Origin: Sipunculus nudus
Taxonomy: Eukaryota; Annelida; Sipuncula; Golfingiida; Sipunculidae
Length of the DNA stretch: 64,000 nt
NCBI GenBank assembly: GCA_026874595.1
Contig: CM049312.1
Coordinates: forward strand, 56,423,429-56,487,428
Direction: 5' to 3'
In this document: piece after piece, positions 22,459 to 34,501 of the stretch
Layout: the number at the start of each line of letters is the position of its first letter
Numbering within the stretch: the first letter of the stretch is position 1
Translations under genes and position numbers: made by a program
The notes under the pieces: model-generated
The model's database searches: none
What the model was told of the DNA's origin: nothing
Seen by the model: only the letters and a program-made list of their open reading frames with translations

Positions 22459-25032
22459 TAGCGAACCTGCAGCTCTAAGCTTATGCCATGGCGTAGCGTC
22501 GTCCGTCGTCCGTAAGTTAACCCATACTATCTAAAAAACGGCAGGAGCTAGCACATCCTAATTTGATGCAATTAAACAGTCTTCTAAAAAACATCTGTAG
22601 GATTTTATTTACTTTTTGCTATCTGCCTTTACTAAGATTTAATAGGGAAACGCTTTAGAATCTTCTTCTCCGAAACTGTCTAGCCAAATTGTTCAATACT
22701 TTACACAAATAATCCCTAACACAATCTCTCTCAAGTTTATTTTAATGGTCTGAGTTCGATCAATTTCGGTTCCAATTTTAGTAACGGCTGGAGCTTTCAT
22801 CACAAAAATTCATGTTGTTCACATGAGTCATATTTAAAATTGAGGTATTGGTGGCGCCATCTGCATCGATCTTTTTCTACCTGGGTCATTTGTCATCATT
22901 ACATTAACCCATACTTTCTTAGGAATAGCAGAAGCTAGCATCCCCAATTTTATGTAGAATTCTGTCATATATATATATGGTTGGATTAGGCCTTTTGTGG
23001 CGCCACCTGCATCAAATTACATTATACAGGGAAAAGCTTGAAAACCTTTGAAAATCTTCTTCTCTGAAAACTTTCAGCCAAATTGCTCAATATTTCAAAG
23101 GAATGATTCCAGAGACAAGCTCTCTCAAGTGTGTTCAAATGGTTTTGGTTTGATGAATTTAGGCCGAGTTACATGAATTTGAACTTAATCAGTTGGCCAA
23201 GTAACCATTCTAACATATTCATATATGTAACGACATGAGTATCACCAAGTTTTTATGCAAAGTTGGTCACGTAACTCATATCTGAAATTGAGGTTTTTTT
23301 GGCGCCACCTAATCAAGCTGTTTTATACGGGCAGAAACCTTGTTTTTTAGCCTCTTCAGATTAAAAATGTTTTATGTTGAAACTGGCAAGCTGAATAGTT
23401 TAATTTTTCAAAAAAATATCCTATGGTATGGTTCATTCTACACTTCGGTAGCAGGGGTACACAATGCTCAACTATTTGCTACACTACCCGCTGCAATAAA
23501 CCGCGGTTGCTGGTCAGGTTTGGACACCAGGCGGTGCTGTCTCTGTGGAATTTCCCCTGCGTAATATTTAACCAATCACATTGCAGGTATGTTCTTCCAG
23601 GTACCGGTCACTTTGCATTGCGGTGGAACATGCTTGGGTGCATAGACTTTTCAACCGACTCCCCCCCCCCCCCCCGCCTGGTTTGGAAGACGATGCAATG
23701 GTCAACTTTCAACACAGTCTCTCTACTGCATTGCTGGTGTGGCCTGAGGACAGTTATCCCCCACTGTCTGCCTATTTCCTCTTGCAGAGCTACCCGAGCT
23801 TGCCACGGGCGCAGCCATGTTTGTTTACACGCTGAGCCAATCAGATTTCTATTACCAGTTCTGCAGATTTGTTAAATCTTTGGTTAGTTTATCCAGCGCA
23901 AACTGGATGATGATGTCTGGAAGGTGTTTGGCACCTTGCAAAGTTTGAAGAATCCTGCTATTTCTCACAGAATGTGAGTGGATGGTCAACAGGAGGTCTC
24001 GCGCTGTGTTCAGAGCGTGGGTTCTTTCAGTTATATAAGAATAGCTGGGGTTCATTGATCTTTGGTAGAGTCATGGAAAGCTGAAGTTGGTCTTGTAACC
24101 ATGAGTAATTCTATTTCAAACTAAGGTCTACAATAGATTTCTACTGCAAAACTGTTGTTTCAACTTCTGTAATAATGCACAAAAATTATTATTACGTGGT
24201 CTTTGTTTACTTGAATGATATTTTGATGAAATATTTGACCTTTAATAATTAAAGGACTGTTTGATACTTTGGTAAACGAAACTACAAGATTTATTGAATT
24301 AACAGACTGAGGTCTTTAACTGGGTGTAAAAACAGAGCTCTACCGGCAACATAAATAATTGGTTGCATATCTAGCTTATATGTAAGATAAATCCAAGAAT
24401 AAACAAAATTCTGTATTCTCATTTTGCTTTCATCTGTCATTATTCTTAGCATTTTGATATAAAAAATCTAAAGAATATGTCAACTTAAAAATAAGCATCG
24501 TAGCCAAAGTCTTTCAGTATATTTAAACATATTTACCTACAGGCCAAGATTGTGTCTGATTCTATAGCATAGGCAGACTGCCAACTGTTTCAGAATAGGC
24601 GGCAGATCAAGAGTTCAATTAGTACTGCCAAGTACAGGTCAATTGTTCACTCAGTGCAGTAGCTGCAGGGGGAAATTTGTTCCGGTTCACTCGGGGCAAC
24701 TGCCTGCCTCATCTGAGCTTTGTCAGCCCAGTATCTTGATGTATTGGCCATACATTGTCACTCGTCCATGCATTTCTGATGCTTTCTCGTACACGAGACT
24801 GCTGTCGCCGCCTACAATGATTTTCTTTCAGTGTATGTCCCTGTTTATTTCTTAGGAGGGATTTGACAATATTTACAAGACTTGTGGCGCCACCTACCAT
24901 TGTTTTGGGTATACATCTGTGCACATAGCTTAAGAGTGGTTTAGAGATTCTGCCTGAAATTTTACATGTCTTTACAAACATGTACCTGATGTATTTCCCT
25001 TTGTTCAGGTTCGCATTAGGCCTGCAGGCCTT
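22459..25032 (-). repeat. Repeat family R, copy R4 (in left arm)
   Basis: Read on the minus strand it starts AAGGCCTGCAGGCCT...AATGCGAACCTGAAC and ends AAGCTTAGAGCTGCAGGTTCGCTAA. It is the inverted counterpart of R5 (54921-57175), so it was present before the inverted duplication. The interior includes several 'ggcgccac' cores (near 22853, 23000, 23300, 24887) and a central section (23430-24060) shared with 55800-56220. Open frames in it, such as 23423-23875, are not conserved as protein in R5. Confidence 0.75.
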
Positions 25033-25252
25033 GTTAATGAAATTCATTGAAACTTTGATTCATTTAACAAAATTAAGCATGTACTTTAAACTTGAATGTA
25101 CACACCTTTTTTAGTTTGCGTCTACAAAACTGACTGTTTTTAAAATACGACATTTTTGTTAACTGCTCCTCATGGTTTCGTTCAGCTTCAGACTGTAATG
25201 CTTATAAAATAACCAGTCTTACTTTTCATACTGGATATTTCCTTATATTCAG

Positions 25253-25390
25253 GATGACCCCCTGTTAGCAGCAGATGTACACGTAGGAGGGTACACCTTT
25301 AACTAGGCCATTAGTAAGATCCCACTGTGTTCCGGACGGACCGTCATCCTTGTCACCCATCAACTCCAGTATTTGCCGTGGGCTCATCAC
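25253..25390 (+). pseudogene. ABCC left-arm pseudogene, copy of exon 6
   Basis: Inverted copy of 54579-54716, same 138-bp length. It reads DDPLLAADVHVGGYTFN, then an in-frame TAG, then [17 protein letters not shown]. This is the NBD1 region after Walker B through the H-loop. Acceptor CAG and donor GTATAC positions are kept. Confidence 0.9.
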
Positions 25391-25852
25391 GTATACGATT
25401 TGAGGTTCAACACCGGCCATTCGCCTCCTGCATATTCATCTTTATGGATATTGCGTCTTGGATAACTAATATGAAACCGTTCATAAAAGTAAGAACAAAC
25501 TAAGTATTGCCTGACTTTTAAAATGTAATGTTTCATTTGACACAGGGCAAGGAAAAACAAGTATTCCTTTGTAAAACAGACCAAAAATATATTTTACAAT
25601 ATGAATTAAATTTCCAGGGGATTATTTGCTGAACTCCAAAGTCTTAAGCCCCATTTTCACTTTTATAAGTAGAGCCAGAGGTGATTCTCACTTCGGGATA
25701 TGAGGTAACCGTTATGCTTTGATGATAAATTAAAATTTTATTAATTGATTAATTATATTCAATGATTGACGAAGAAGATTGCTGGACCCTATAATCGTCG
25801 TTCTGTCAACTGATATTGGTCTGTACATAATTATATTATGTAATGTTTACAG

Positions 25853-25963
25853 ATCGCCTTGATAAAAGATGTGCAGGGTAACTGCTCAGAGGGCACTGAA
25901 GGACATCAACAGGTCGGAACCGGAGCTGTACCAGTCATGGAAAAACGCAGTTAAGCAAGCAAG
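25853..25963 (+). pseudogene. ABCC left-arm pseudogene, copy of exon 7
   Basis: Inverted copy of 54010-54119, one base longer (111 against 110), hence frameshifted. SELYQSW-type residues are readable only in pieces (PELYQSWKN homologue near 25922-25948), and stops interrupt the main frame. Donor AAG|GTGCTT is retained. Confidence 0.85.
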
Positions 25964-26293
25964 GTGCTTCAGGTAAAAAGAATTTTTTAGCACCCGATAT
26001 ATAAGGCTATCATGCATTGTAACATTTGTTTGAAGTGCAACGAGGTATGGAGTCGTGAATGTTGAATCCACTGCCTGGCAATTATCTTAAATGTTGAAAT
26101 TGGCTCACCATGTTTTAAGCAGCTTTACGGATATGGACTAAGAAACTATGGATTTCTGAAAGTAATCTTAATTTTTTTTACTAATTTGTTTTACATGTAA
26201 AAAGTATTGACTGAATCCCTAACGGGGACATGTAGGCTCTCGCTGATGCTTTGTACAGCATAAAAATAATGTTACCAAACATATACTATGTAG

Positions 26294-26369
26294 ATCGTAA
26301 GAGGATGAAGAGAAATAAAAGGACCAGAAGCAGGACACTACAACAGCGAGACACAAAGACGTGGAGCAG
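26294..26369 (+). pseudogene. ABCC left-arm pseudogene, copy of exon 8
   Basis: Inverted copy of 53552-53627, 76 bp in both. This is the charged linker exon. A TAAGAGGATGAAG segment replaces the SSEVEEK start, and the rest stays close. A CTGT-rich tetranucleotide run follows at 26370-26430, as after the main exon. Confidence 0.85.
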
Positions 26370-26852
26370 GTCTTTCTGTCCATCTGTCTCTCTGTCCGTC
26401 TGTCTGCCTGACTGTCTGTTCGTCCGTCTTGTAAGAAAAGTTGAAATATTAATTAAATTATTACTTGAATATTACATTTAAAGTAAAAGGTTTTACATGG
26501 TTTATCCTACAAACACGTGACGCCCTTAAAACATTTGAATTATTTTTTTCATTTTAAGATGATACACGTTTTCACAAGCATACTTTTTTAATCAATCCCT
26601 TTTATGGTTGGTTCGTCATTTCACATTTATTGCAAATTACCTGTTTCATCGTAAGTTTTCATAATCATTATTGTGTTGAAAACAATCATAATAATTCATA
26701 TTAAACATACCTGTTTACGATACATATGTATTGTGTGAAACAATTAATGTGTACTTTGGGCAGCGTTAATTTATACATCCGGCCTGCCTTGGCAAAGATC
26801 TGCGCTGTCTGAGCGTTTTTTTTTTTTTCTAGTTGTTCCTTTCATCTTTAAG

Positions 26853-26966
26853 GACCATCTTTGAGCCTTCATTAAGTTTACAGCGGCCATTTCCAGCCTT
26901 AGTTCTAGTCTTTACGGCTCAGCAGTTCCCGTACAGCTTGGGATATCTGTGACGTATGCGTTCATG
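26853..26966 (+). pseudogene. ABCC left-arm pseudogene, copy of exon 16
   Basis: Inverted copy of 44841-44954, 114 bp in both. A transmembrane segment of TMD2 ending ISVTYAFM with donor GTGAGT intact. The exon directly before it in this arm is exon 8, so exons 9-15 and about 8 kb of intron were deleted near 26470. Confidence 0.9.
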
Positions 26967-28328
26967 GTGAGTTTCATTTTACACCAGAATCATTCTCTAG
27001 TTCACTATAAAACTGTGTTACACCATCTGAAGAATTAGGCTGATATAATATGAGAATATCCTTCTGTCTGTTCGTAGATAAACCATTTGAGACGGATGTG
27101 TTCATGGAAGCAGAGACATGAGTTCTGATAACATTAATTAAAGTCATAAAGCTAGTTAAAGACACCTAGACATTCATTCATATATATTTAAAATATATTG
27201 TTTCCAGAAATGCGGAAATAAGTTCACCGTACATTGTTTTGTGAGTTCCATTTGTACTCTCTTTAATGCCCTAACTCCTTACACACTACTCCCATTACAG
27301 TCTTGGGGAAATATGTTATGTATGCTGAATCACGCTTCTCTACCTTCAGATAATTGAAAGTTTAATTACATATACACATTGAACTCAACACCAGAACAAA
27401 ATGCTAAGAAACGCTTCAGCTCTGACAGTTTCCTGGATGCGTGTCCATAACCTCAATTCAATGCAGGTATCAAGAATGTACTCAATACAATCATGGAGTT
27501 AGAATTAGATGGAAAGAGCACTATGATCGTGGACCGCATCCGATGTTGCTTGCGATATTGCTAAGAAAACTCGCATCCCGGTATGTAAGCTCTTTGAACT
27601 GGCTACGGACGCTTGCTCATCGCTCGAGGGTTATCCCTGAAAATCACATTGTTCTCGCATAGGATACCGCGGAATCGCTCGGTAAAAAATCAGTCCCCTA
27701 CTGGATTATGTCAGATTTAAATGTAATTAATTTATAAGATGTAAGTTTCAGTGAGTACTGTTATAGTACCGGTCACTTGGTATTAAATTAGCTTTTCACT
27801 GACGCCAACAAGGGATTTGTTCGCGAAAAAAGTTATTGTAATTGTACGCCTACTCATTTCTCAGCCGGAACAGACTCGTCTGAAGGAACAGCTTGCTTGG
27901 TTCAGTTTAGTTACCGAAAGTTATACGCAAAGAAATTACGTCAGTGGCAAGTATAAACGCTAATCTAGCTCTAACTCAATGGTGCAATTTAAGTAGTGAC
28001 TTCATCCATTTGGTGAATGTCTGATCTTGAGAAAGCTGTTGTTACCTGTAAGTTAAAGGGAGTACGATTGACAGATATTGAACATGTATAATAAGCGAGT
28101 TTGAAAATGTACGGTGATACTAACATTACGTTGTATATGATTATATGTGTATTGCCACACCCAGTTCACCTTTCGGAACACCGTAATGTGATGATTATAC
28201 AAGACTTCTAGATGACATTTTAAGAAGGAATAAGTGCCCTTTATGTTGATTCACCAAATAAGTTCAAAATCTAAAATACGGAAAGTTACTGTTAGCATGA
28301 TTAATAATAAAGTGCCTCACCTGTACAG

Positions 28329-28378
28329 GTATGCTCCATATATCCACATGCCCGTGGAACCGTTTAACCAAGATAACG
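28329..28378 (+). pseudogene. ABCC left-arm pseudogene, copy of exon 17 with 71-bp deletion
   Basis: Inverted copy of 43837-43957. Both ends are kept (acceptor CTGTACAG, donor ACG|GTATGT), but the middle 71 bp, which code MISEGEMWFNAVERVTHY-type residues, are missing. The deletion is not a multiple of three. Confidence 0.85.
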
Positions 28379-28573
28379 GTATGTACATCGCTGGTTGTAA
28401 TAAGATTATTACCATTGCTCACCCCGTTGTTAAGAATGCAATGCAAATAACCATGATATGTTAGGTTTTACTTAACAGGATTTTATGTGTTATAATCTTT
28501 ATAGATATTCAATGCAAAGCTTGTCCACCTACCCCCCCCCCCCCGATTAAAAAGTGTTTTTAACATATTCCAG

Positions 28574-28699
28574 AACGAATCGCTTCCACTGACTGGCCGA
28601 GTAAAGGTGACATGAGGTTCACTAACATATCCTGCGATACGAAAAGAGCCTTGAATCAGTGGTGAGAGACTAGGTTTACATATCACTGGGGATAAGAAG
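28574..28699 (+). pseudogene. ABCC left-arm pseudogene, copy of exon 18
   Basis: Inverted copy of 43390-43517, 126 against 128 bp, so frameshifted. The start of NBD2 (WPSKGD) is still readable. An early TGA follows in the main frame where GACATC has become GACATG in a shifted context. Confidence 0.8.
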
Positions 28700-28764
28700 G
28701 TAGAGAACCTTATAGATTTACTGCCTATCAGTGTTTTCTTGAAATGTAATATTAATTTAAAAAT

Positions 28765-28812
28765 GCGCTGCAGATCGCTCAGCTTCATGACGTCATCAGC
28801 CGGAAGGACTGC
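28765..28812 (+). pseudogene. ABCC left-arm pseudogene, 3' part of exon 20
   Basis: Matches the last part of 42149-42252 (ALQIAQLHDVI) and ends CTGC|GTAAGC. The Walker A exon 19 and the first half of exon 20 are deleted between 28740 and 28765, so this copy lacks the ATP-binding P-loop of NBD2. Confidence 0.8.
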
Positions 28813-29032
28813 GTAAGCGTTATTAATAAAATAAGGGAAACTGATCTGGCATTTGGTATGTAAAAACTATTGTGTAATTAACAGGTCCGAATGTGTTCAT
28901 GGGTTTTTAATTCATGCATTTCATGGTTACAATTTTTAAAAATTTAAGAATTTGAAGAAGAAGTACAGATTTAAAGAACAAAAGTAGTTTGAAACTCATT
29001 ATATAACGTCGTGAAAACATTTTACCCCACAG

Positions 29033-29082
29033 AGACTGAAGTGACAGAGGGAGGAGAAAACTTCAGTGTAGGATAAAGACAG
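29033..29082 (+). pseudogene. ABCC left-arm pseudogene, copy of exon 21
   Basis: Inverted copy of 41877-41926, 50 bp in both. It encodes the NBD2 signature region TEGGENFSVG, but the CAA codon of GQRQ has become TAA, a stop inside the signature exon. Confidence 0.9.
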
Positions 29083-29436
29083 GTTAGCTTTTTTCCACCT
29101 TTTGTTGGCTTTATGTGAACTCAAAGACACCCTAAAAAGAATGTTTCTAGATGAACAGCAGCACATATAATCTAGCACATATTGCATTTTCAAAAACAGT
29201 GCTTAGTTGTCCATGTTTTGCGTCAGCTATTTATAACATGAGTTTCCGTAAATTGTATCTCTTTATAATAAAATGCGTGTGCCGAGAACACAAGTCACAC
29301 GTTTTCAAATTTCCACATTTCATAAGTAATATTTTCAGAGAAAAAATATTACTTCCTTTATTTAATACAGTAAAACATACTGAAGAACCATGACTTGCTC
29401 GATAATTCTTTGGACTGTTAAGCAATATGATTCCAG

Positions 29437-29583
29437 CTGTTCTGCCTGGCTCGAGCGTTTTTACGTAATTCTCGCATCCTGATCATGGACGAAGCAACGG
29501 CGTCAATCGACATGGAGACAGACCTGGTCATCCAAGAGGTCATCAAGTCTGCTTCCGATGATAGAGCTGTACCTACAATCGCT
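29437..29583 (+). pseudogene. ABCC left-arm pseudogene, copy of exon 22
   Basis: Inverted copy of 41250-41396, 147 bp in both, with no stop: [20 protein letters not shown], then [20 protein letters not shown] and DDRAVPTIA. Donor GTGGGT. The best preserved exon of the left arm. Confidence 0.9.
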
Positions 29584-29877
29584 GTGGGTGGCAAACATGA
29601 ACATATAAATGTAAAATAACTATGCTGTACGATAATTTTAAGGAAAGGTCATTATGTACTAAAAGCTTGTATATCGCTAGAACTATACGGTTAAAGAATC
29701 ATAATACAAATGTATACGTTATCAGTATGAGGTTTAAGGCATTTTATTAATCTATATAAAGTATGGATGCCCCTGTCTTCAAGATATCACAAACTATTTA
29801 TAAATATTTAAGAACAGGTCACTGCTGGGATGTTTACTTCATAAACAAATCTTCCGCTTTCTTTCTTTCTTTTACAG

Positions 29878-29891
29878 CACCGTATTGCGTT
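29878..29891 (+). pseudogene. ABCC left-arm pseudogene, first bases of last exon
   Basis: The intron text CTTCCGCTTTCTTTCTTT and the acceptor TTTACAG match the main gene, then CACCGTATTGCG begins the last exon. Homology stops after about 12-14 bp, so the final exon and stop codon are lost. Confidence 0.8.
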
Positions 29892-30514
29892 ATACACATT
29901 TATTTGTTTAATGTCAATATTTTTGCAGAATCAAATATAACCTAGCAACTACTCCAGAATAAACAGCTATTCCCCACAAAACCGAGTTCTTGACTGTATT
30001 AAGCCAACCCATCTACAGGACCGGCAACAAGGATACTTAATTATTATATAATTATAATTGATAAATTTTACAATTAATAACGACAAGAAGGCCAGTGATG
30101 CATGCACACGGCGCACGCAGTGTAGTGGGCCACTTGAAGAAGTCAGATATTTGCTATGAGCCTTGGGCCTGAATCCACCCACTATACTGAAAGAAAATGC
30201 GGTGAATATTTTCCCCTAAGATATAATGACCAAATTACTAGTATATATTGACATCATTCGCAATTTAAAGAAAACATAGCCAGCAGTTGAGACCAAACCC
30301 GCCTCTGGATCGGCCCCTGATGATTTGAAAATTACCCAGCTTATACTTAGTATTTTTTTCATGTTATTGTTACCCAGCCATAGTGTATAAGTGTTTTGGA
30401 TAACTTGTGTCAAAATTACTTCTAATGAAACAAACAAAATATGATGGAGCGAAGGAGTATTTAAACTTTGTTTTTTAATACGATATATATCATGAACACC
30501 CCTGCACATTTTAG
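29892..30514. other. Unmatched stretch inside left arm
   Basis: This replaces the last exon and 3' flank found in the right arm. No coding motif, no clear repeat. Homology to the right arm resumes near 30515. Confidence 0.5.
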
Positions 30515-31044
30515 TTATAATAAAATTGATTTTACAAATTGTTCTTGTGGTTGTTTATTTTTAATAATATTTATTAATATATTGAATAATCTTTATCCTT
30601 TTGCGAATATGTTTTGGAGCGCTCTGTAGCGAAGTCATTGATTAAAGACTAACATGCACTTCTCATATTACACACTGCAGTCGTTCCAAATCTTTTCTCT
30701 TTAACCGCTGCTTTGTGTGGCAAGATTATCCGCGTTACACCCTCAGGGTTCCGCGCATAGCAAATAATTGTAACAAGGCTAATTAGAACTTGGTATCGCT
30801 TTGTTATTCCAACTTTAAAATCCAACTTTAAAATAAGTATTTTTAAATATTTTTCTGTATGCCTTATTTATATATGTAACCTGGCAATAAGTCCTCTCTG
30901 GACTGTGGTTTCACATGGAAAGGGATGCACAGTGTACCATATTGTAAGGCTGCTGGTCACGTGATGGTGGGGTGAAGACGTACTTCACACAGGGCTCGCA
31001 AAAATCGTATATTTTACCAGAGGGTCGCTTTATTTGTCAATGAG

Positions 31045-31626
31045 ATGTCAAGGGAAACTAGAAGAAATAAAATGAAAGCAGAACTGTCGGAAAAATAGAA
31101 ACATTTCATCAGAATGACATGGAAAATACGTCGACAGCAATACCAGAACATGCTGGCAGAAATGAAAGCACTTGCCAAGAGCTTAGTGACAAATTAAGTA
31201 AAATGAGTGAGAACTGTAAATACACAACCGCAAAACTCATCAAATAAACTTCTTGAGAACAAAAATGAAGCTGAAGTAAGAGAACTTATAGAAACAGCAC
31301 ACAGAACAGACAAAAGGGTGCGACTCCAAGACACATTCTAATAAGATTCTTAAGCAGGCAAGTGAGAGATGCAATTTTCATGAATGGAAAGAAAAACATG
31401 CAGGGGCAAACGATTAAACTAACAGAAGATCCCACAATAACAGATTACCAAACAAAACAAAGAGCAAAACCGCAAATGAATTGGTAGCAATAAGAGGGTA
31501 CCAATTAGAGGTCAACAAAGAAATTAGCTTCGCACACAGAGGGCACAATGTTCGTCTGACCAGAGAGTACAAAGAGGTATACGGCTCTACTAGTAAGCCA
31601 CGGGGAGTAACTAGTGCCTATGTCTA
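31045..31626 (+). pseudogene. LINE ORF1 remnant
   Basis: From ATG at 31045 (MSRETRRNKMKAELSEK then stop). Pieces in three frames resemble the RNA-binding ORF1 of L1/Tx1 elements: ETAHRTDKRV, ILIRFLSRQVRDAIFMNGKK, then IKLTEDPTITDYQTKQRAK and REYKEVYG. Broken by at least three stops or shifts. Confidence 0.6.
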
Positions 31627-32104
31627 AGGTGGAATACTTTAGTGACTTCTGTGGGCGAAAGTGAGCGGGGGGAGGCTTTGTTTTGGAACAGCTCGGACAA
31701 TTTGCATGGCGACCAGGATAAGCTGTTGCCGCGATGCGGTAATCTCATGAAGACTAGCGCAGTAGTGACTATACCTCATTACGGGTAAGTATATTTTTGA
31801 TATTTTGTTTTTTTTTCATATATATATTCAATGTTTCATATAGTTTCTATGATTGAATTGTCAGATTTATATCCACATATAGTTAATGACACTGAAGTTC
31901 TTTTATCATCGTTCACGCAACCCGTGGAACTGTCAAGTGTGACATTTATGCCAGTCATGGTGATGAAAGAAATAGATATTAATCATATGGGAAAAGCTTT
32001 AGTAGATATTCGGTGCAAGAAGATAAGTACAAACATGCCTTCCAATGGGTTATTTGTATTCTATAAGCCAATATAAATACCTGTCTTGTGGGAGTAGAAC
32101 TAGC

Positions 32105-32840
32105 ATGATGCAGTTGGATTCAAAGGTATCGAATAACAACAGACTATGCATTAGGTCATTCAATGTAAGAGGTCTTGGTCATATTCCTAAAAGAAGGGAG
32201 GTCCTGTATTGGCTACAGAAACGGAAAATTGTTGTTATTATATTTTTACAAGAAACCCACGGTAGCAGAGACACAGAACACATATGAAAAGCAGAATGGG
32301 GCATAAGTTTATGTTTAACCATGGTACTACTAGAGCTAGAGGATTTGCTATCAAACTAAAAATAATAAATCATGGAATCCTACAGTATTTAGATAATGAT
32401 GGGAGATTTATAGTTCTAGATTGTATAATTGATAATTATAGAGTAACAATGGTAAAGTTTACGGACCTACTAATGATTCACCTGAAATATATGATAATTT
32501 CTTTTAAATTATAGATAACATTCCAAATGATCATAAAATAATTGGTGGGCATTTGAATGTCACAAATAATTCAAAACTAGATCAATCAGAAGGACACTAT
32601 GAGGGAAACAAAAAAGCAAGAAGAGTTATTATGGAGTATATGGATGGAACAGTGTTGATAGATGTTTGGAGATATAATAATCCAAGTTTGATCCAATATA
32701 CTTGGTCCCGTCATATTCCTAAAATGGTTGGAAGCCCTCTTGACTAATTTTTGGGTTTCATTAGGTCTTGTAGGGAGGATGGAATCTTTGGATATTACTC
32801 CAACTCACAGGTCTGCTCATCAAGCAGTAATAATTGGAAT
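32105..32840 (+). pseudogene. LINE apurinic-type endonuclease remnant
   Basis: Target-nicking domain of ORF2. SFNVRGLGHIPKRREVLYWL carries the conserved Asn, then IIFLQETHGS with the catalytic Glu, IIGGHLNV (usually GGDFN), YTWSR, and near the end THRSAHQAVII in place of the usual SDH motif. Frameshifts at about 32290, 32515 and 32747. The catalytic Asp-His pair near the end is altered (Ser-Ala-His). Confidence 0.75.
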
Positions 32841-33479
32841 AAATACACGTCTACATAAAAAAGGGCCCGGGTATTGGAAGTTTAACTGTTCATTTTTATA
32901 TCAGCAGGAATACATCTCTAATATTAAAAACACTTTTACTAACACTGAATGAAAACAAAGAATCCAATCTATTTCTATTATGGGAAACACTCAAAATGGC
33001 AATAAGACGTGACACAATCTCATTTAGCATACAAATGAGTAAAAAGAAAAAAAATGTAAAATTAAAACCCTTGATATAAAAATAAAAGATCTACAAGATG
33101 GACAAAGAAGAGCCAGCAAAACAGAAATAGATATATTAAAAAAAGAATGAGAAGAAATTTTTGAAGAGAAAACTAAAGGAGCTATCTTTAAGGAGCGGGT
33201 ATAGATGGTTTGGACAAGGAGAGAAACCTACAAAATATTTGCTTAATTTAGAAATAGGAATTTACAATAGAAAAGTGATTTATAAAGTAAAATTGAATGG
33301 TGGATCTGAAATTTCTTATCCTGAAATTATTCTTAAAGAACAAAAAAAAATTATGAAAATCTATGTCAAACTAAGATAAAAGAAAATTATATCACTGAAT
33401 TTTTTGCCCTGAACTTAGGGTAAATGGGAAACTGACAGAACAGGAGAAAAACCTATGTGACCAGCAGGTACAGGAAAGT

Positions 33480-34501
33480 GAAATCTTTGAAATCCTCATG
33501 AGCTTCTAAAATTATAAATCACCAGGTTAAGATAGCATACCAGCAGAATTTTACAAATTCTTAATTCATATAATGTATTTCACAGTCATATGAAGGAATT
33601 ACTCTCTTACCTAAAAAAGATAGGAACCTGCAAGAATTTGAAAAAAACTGGCGCCCAATAACATTATTGAACACAGATTATAAACTAATTTCTATCTAGC
33701 TGACAGGATAAAAAAAGTTATGCCTAAAAATATAGATGAAGATCAAAAAGGGTTTATGAAGGACGATACATTGGAGAAAATATAAATAAAATAATTACAG
33801 CAATAATTTGAGCAAACATGCAAGATGTTGAAGGATATTTAGTATCAGTCGATTTTGAGAAAGTGTTTGACTGCTTAGAATTGCCATTTATTTGGAAAAC
33901 CTTAAAATATTTTAATTTTGGGGAAAACATGCAGAAATGGATAAAATTATTATATCACAACGCGAAAACGTGTGTCACAAATGATGGATGGTGCACAGAG
34001 TTATTTAAGCAATCAAGGGGTGTAAGACAAGGATGTCCCTTGTCGCCATATTTATTTATTTTATGTGCTAAAATACTTGCAAAAAGAATTAGAACAGATA
34101 GAAAGCTTTATGGTCTTAATATTAATGAGTATGAATTTAAGATAATACAATATGCAGATGATACCATACTATTATTCTCAGATGTTCAAAGTATATTAGA
34201 ATCAATTAAGCCACTGCAACAATTTTATGAAACTTCAGGATTACAAATTAATGCAAATAAAACTATGGCTATGCCTTTAGCAAACAATATACTTGAGGTC
34301 AATAGAGCCAAAAGATTAATTTCAGAAGCAAACCTAAAATGGTCAGATGGACCTGTCACTGTGCTTGGTATATCTGTGAGACCATCACTCCATTATTTGA
34401 CAAAAGATAATTACCAACATAGATCAGATACAGTAAAAAGGATTTTGAAGTCATGGTCAAGGAGGAGTATTACAACAGTAGGGAAAATTATAGTTTTTTA
34501 A
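33480..34501 (+). pseudogene. LINE reverse transcriptase remnant
   Basis: Blocks in order: a KSPG-like stretch near 33515, LVSVDFEKVFDCLE (motif A, 33839-33880), SRGVRQGCPLSPYLFI (motif B), and YADD at 34151-34162. A 227-codon frame (33818-34501) is open here, but the flanking sequence is broken. It continues as degenerate C-terminal sequence to about 35530, including FQYKILSRTL-type text near 35390. Confidence 0.85.

Larger units (their letters stand above)
21858..30889 (+). repeat. Left arm of a large inverted duplication
   Basis: The reverse complement matches 38954-59080 over exons, introns and embedded repeats, in the same order. Anchors: 21858-21960 with 58990-59080; 22459-25032 with 54921-57175; 25253-25390 with 54579-54716; 26853-26966 with 44841-44954; 29437-29583 with 41250-41396; 30541-30889 with 38954-39300. 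Introns match as well as exons, so this is a genomic duplication and not a retrocopy. The left arm is less than half as long because of several internal deletions. Confidence 0.85.

Noticed and set aside
23423-23875. 150-codon plus-strand open frame
   Set aside because: It lies inside repeat R4. The matching part of R5 does not keep the frame as protein and no domain is recognisable.
25253-29891. A second functional ABCC gene on the plus strand
   Set aside because: Stops in exons 6 and 21, frameshifts in 7 and 18, and missing exons 9-15 and 19 make it a pseudogene.
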